NCBI GenBank assembly: GCA_946410525.1
Contig: CAMKAQ010000077.1
Coordinates: 1 to 5,474, forward strand
Source of the DNA: an uncultured Caryophanales bacterium
GTDB lineage: Bacteria > Bacillota_I > Bacilli_A > RFN20 > CAG-826
Length of the DNA: 5,474 bases
Reading direction: 5' to 3'
The notes below the pieces were generated by a model. That model did no database searches and was not told where the DNA came from. It saw nothing but the letters and a program-made list of their open reading frames with translations. Positions 4,594 through 5,474 of the stretch are shown in pieces (positions within the stretch are counted from its first letter, which is position 1; every line of letters begins with the position of its first letter). Both the position numbers and the translations under genes were made by a program.

Positions 4594-5474
4594 ATGGAAA
4601 ACAAAAACAACGCAATCACATCACAATCACAGGATTTCGCCCAATGGTATACGGACGTCGTCCGCAAAGCGGAGCTCATGAACTATGCCTCCGTCAAAGG
4701 CTTCATCAACTACTTGCCTTACTCTTACGCCATTTGGGAAGAGATTCAGAATTACTTCAATAAGCGCATCAAGAATGAACTTGGCGCCAAAAACGTCTAC
4801 CTCCCTCTCGTCATCCCGATGAGCATGTTCAACAAAGAGAAAGAGCATGTCGAAGGCTTCGCCCCAGAGGCCCTCATCGCCACGATCGGAGGGGCCAAGC
4901 AGCTTGAAGACCCTCTCGTCATCCGTCCAACCTCCGAGATCCTCTTCAGCGACCTCTATAAACAAATCGTCTCCTCTTATAGAGACCTCCCAATCGCCTT
5001 CAACCAGTGGTGCTCCGTCGTCCGTTGGGAAAAGACCACCCGTCCATTCCTCCGCGGCTCTGAATTCCTTTGGCAGGAAGGACACTGCTTATTCGAGACG
5101 GAAGAAGAAGCGAGAGACAACGTCAAGAAGGCCCTCGACATCTATGATGACCTTGGCCGTGACTTATTAGCCATCCCATTCCTCAAAGGCAAAAAGACCG
5201 AGAACGAGAAATTCGCCGGCGCTATTGCGACCTACACCATCGAGGCTCTCATGCCAGATGGAAAGGCCCTCCAAAGTGGCACTTCCCACTATTTAGGACA
5301 GGGATTTGCTGAGGCTTATGGAATTCATTACCTCGGAAGACAGAACAAACTTGAGACCCCACACCAGACCTCTTGGGGCGTTTCCACGAGGCTTCTTGGC
5401 GCCATCATCATGGTCCACGGTGATGACAATGGTTTGGTTCTCCCTCCACGTGTCGCTCCAACACAGGTCGTCAT
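4594..5474 (+). CDS. proS: Prolyl-tRNA synthetase, archaeal/eukaryotic-type (3'-truncated by window)
   Basis: The first 293 residues of a class IIa prolyl-tRNA synthetase, which charges tRNA-Pro in the cytosol. Visible are RPTSE (111-115); motif 2, R144-WEK then RPFLRGSEFLWQEGH (150-164); and the motif 3 segment GDDNGLVLPPRVAP (276-289). From motif 2 to motif 3 there is only the ordinary catalytic-core spacing, so the large INS editing domain of the long bacterial ProS is absent. Together with the WGVSTRLLGA signature (ending at residue 270) this marks the short form (usually about 480 aa) found in archaea, eukaryotes and some bacteria, including Bacillota and Mollicutes relatives. The anticodon-binding and C-terminal domains are beyond the window. 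A weak AAGGGA lies about 13 nt before the ATG, in the end of the preceding gene. The frame is open to the last base, with no sign of disruption. Only 8 nt separate it from the upstream gene, so co-transcription is likely. Confidence 0.96.
   Translation, partial: MENKNNAITSQSQDFAQWYTDVVRKAELMNYASVKGFINYLPYSYAIWEEIQNYFNKRIKNELGAKNVYLPLVIPMSMFNKEKEHVEGFAPEALIATIGGAKQLEDPLVIRPTSEILFSDLYKQIVSSYRDLPIAFNQWCSVVRWEKTTRPFLRGSEFLWQEGHCLFETEEEARDNVKKALDIYDDLGRDLLAIPFLKGKKTENEKFAGAIATYTIEALMPDGKALQSGTSHYLGQGFAEAYGIHYLGRQNKLETPHQTSWGVSTRLLGAIIMVHGDDNGLVLPPRVAPTQVV

Noticed and set aside
4627..5085. A 152-codon minus-strand open frame opposite proS
   Set aside because: It is antisense to well-conserved ProS catalytic motifs. 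The open frame follows from proS codon bias.

Overview
The window looks like part of a chromosome from a Bacillota-type bacterium, probably from a host-associated Bacilli lineage related to Erysipelotrichales or Mollicutes. The reasons are the Gram-positive copper cassette (copA-copZ-csoR), a short 'archaeal/eukaryotic-type' ProS without the bacterial editing insertion, intermediate GC, and heavy use of ATC, CTC and GTC codons in most genes. The taxonomic call is inference. In the visible genes Trp is TGG and the stops are TAA (four) and TAG (one), so nothing requires a UGA-Trp code.

Layout. (1) Bases 1-1688, + strand: the 3' half of a Cu(I)-exporting P-type ATPase, a 71-aa CopZ-like copper chaperone and a CsoR-family copper sensor, packed with a 2-nt gap and then a 1-nt stop/start overlap. 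(2) Bases 1689-1736: a short convergent intergenic region with two inverted repeats that read best as minus-strand terminators. (3) Bases 1737-2477, - strand: a TM1586-like nitroreductase-family flavoprotein whose only good promoter would give a nearly leaderless mRNA. (4) Bases 2478-2779: about 300 non-coding bases holding a strong minus-strand terminator, a complete tRNA-Ser(CGA) with its promoter, an inverted repeat, and a divergent extended -10 promoter followed at the predicted +1 by a 15-bp near-perfect palindrome. (5) Bases 2780-4585, + strand: a 601-aa membrane-anchored protein that I read as a catalytically dead GGDEF-EAL protein. (6) From 4594, 8 nt downstream, the 5' part of proS, cut by the window end.

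How the genes work together. CopA exports cytosolic Cu(I), CopZ carries Cu(I), and CsoR is expected to derepress the operon when it binds Cu(I). The operator would lie upstream of copA, outside the window. The degenerate GGDEF-EAL gene and proS appear to be co-transcribed from the promoter-palindrome region. The most unusual material is that degenerate signalling protein, its palindromic 5' leader and its link to a tRNA synthetase gene. I see no CRISPR array, insertion sequence, phage gene or defence system.
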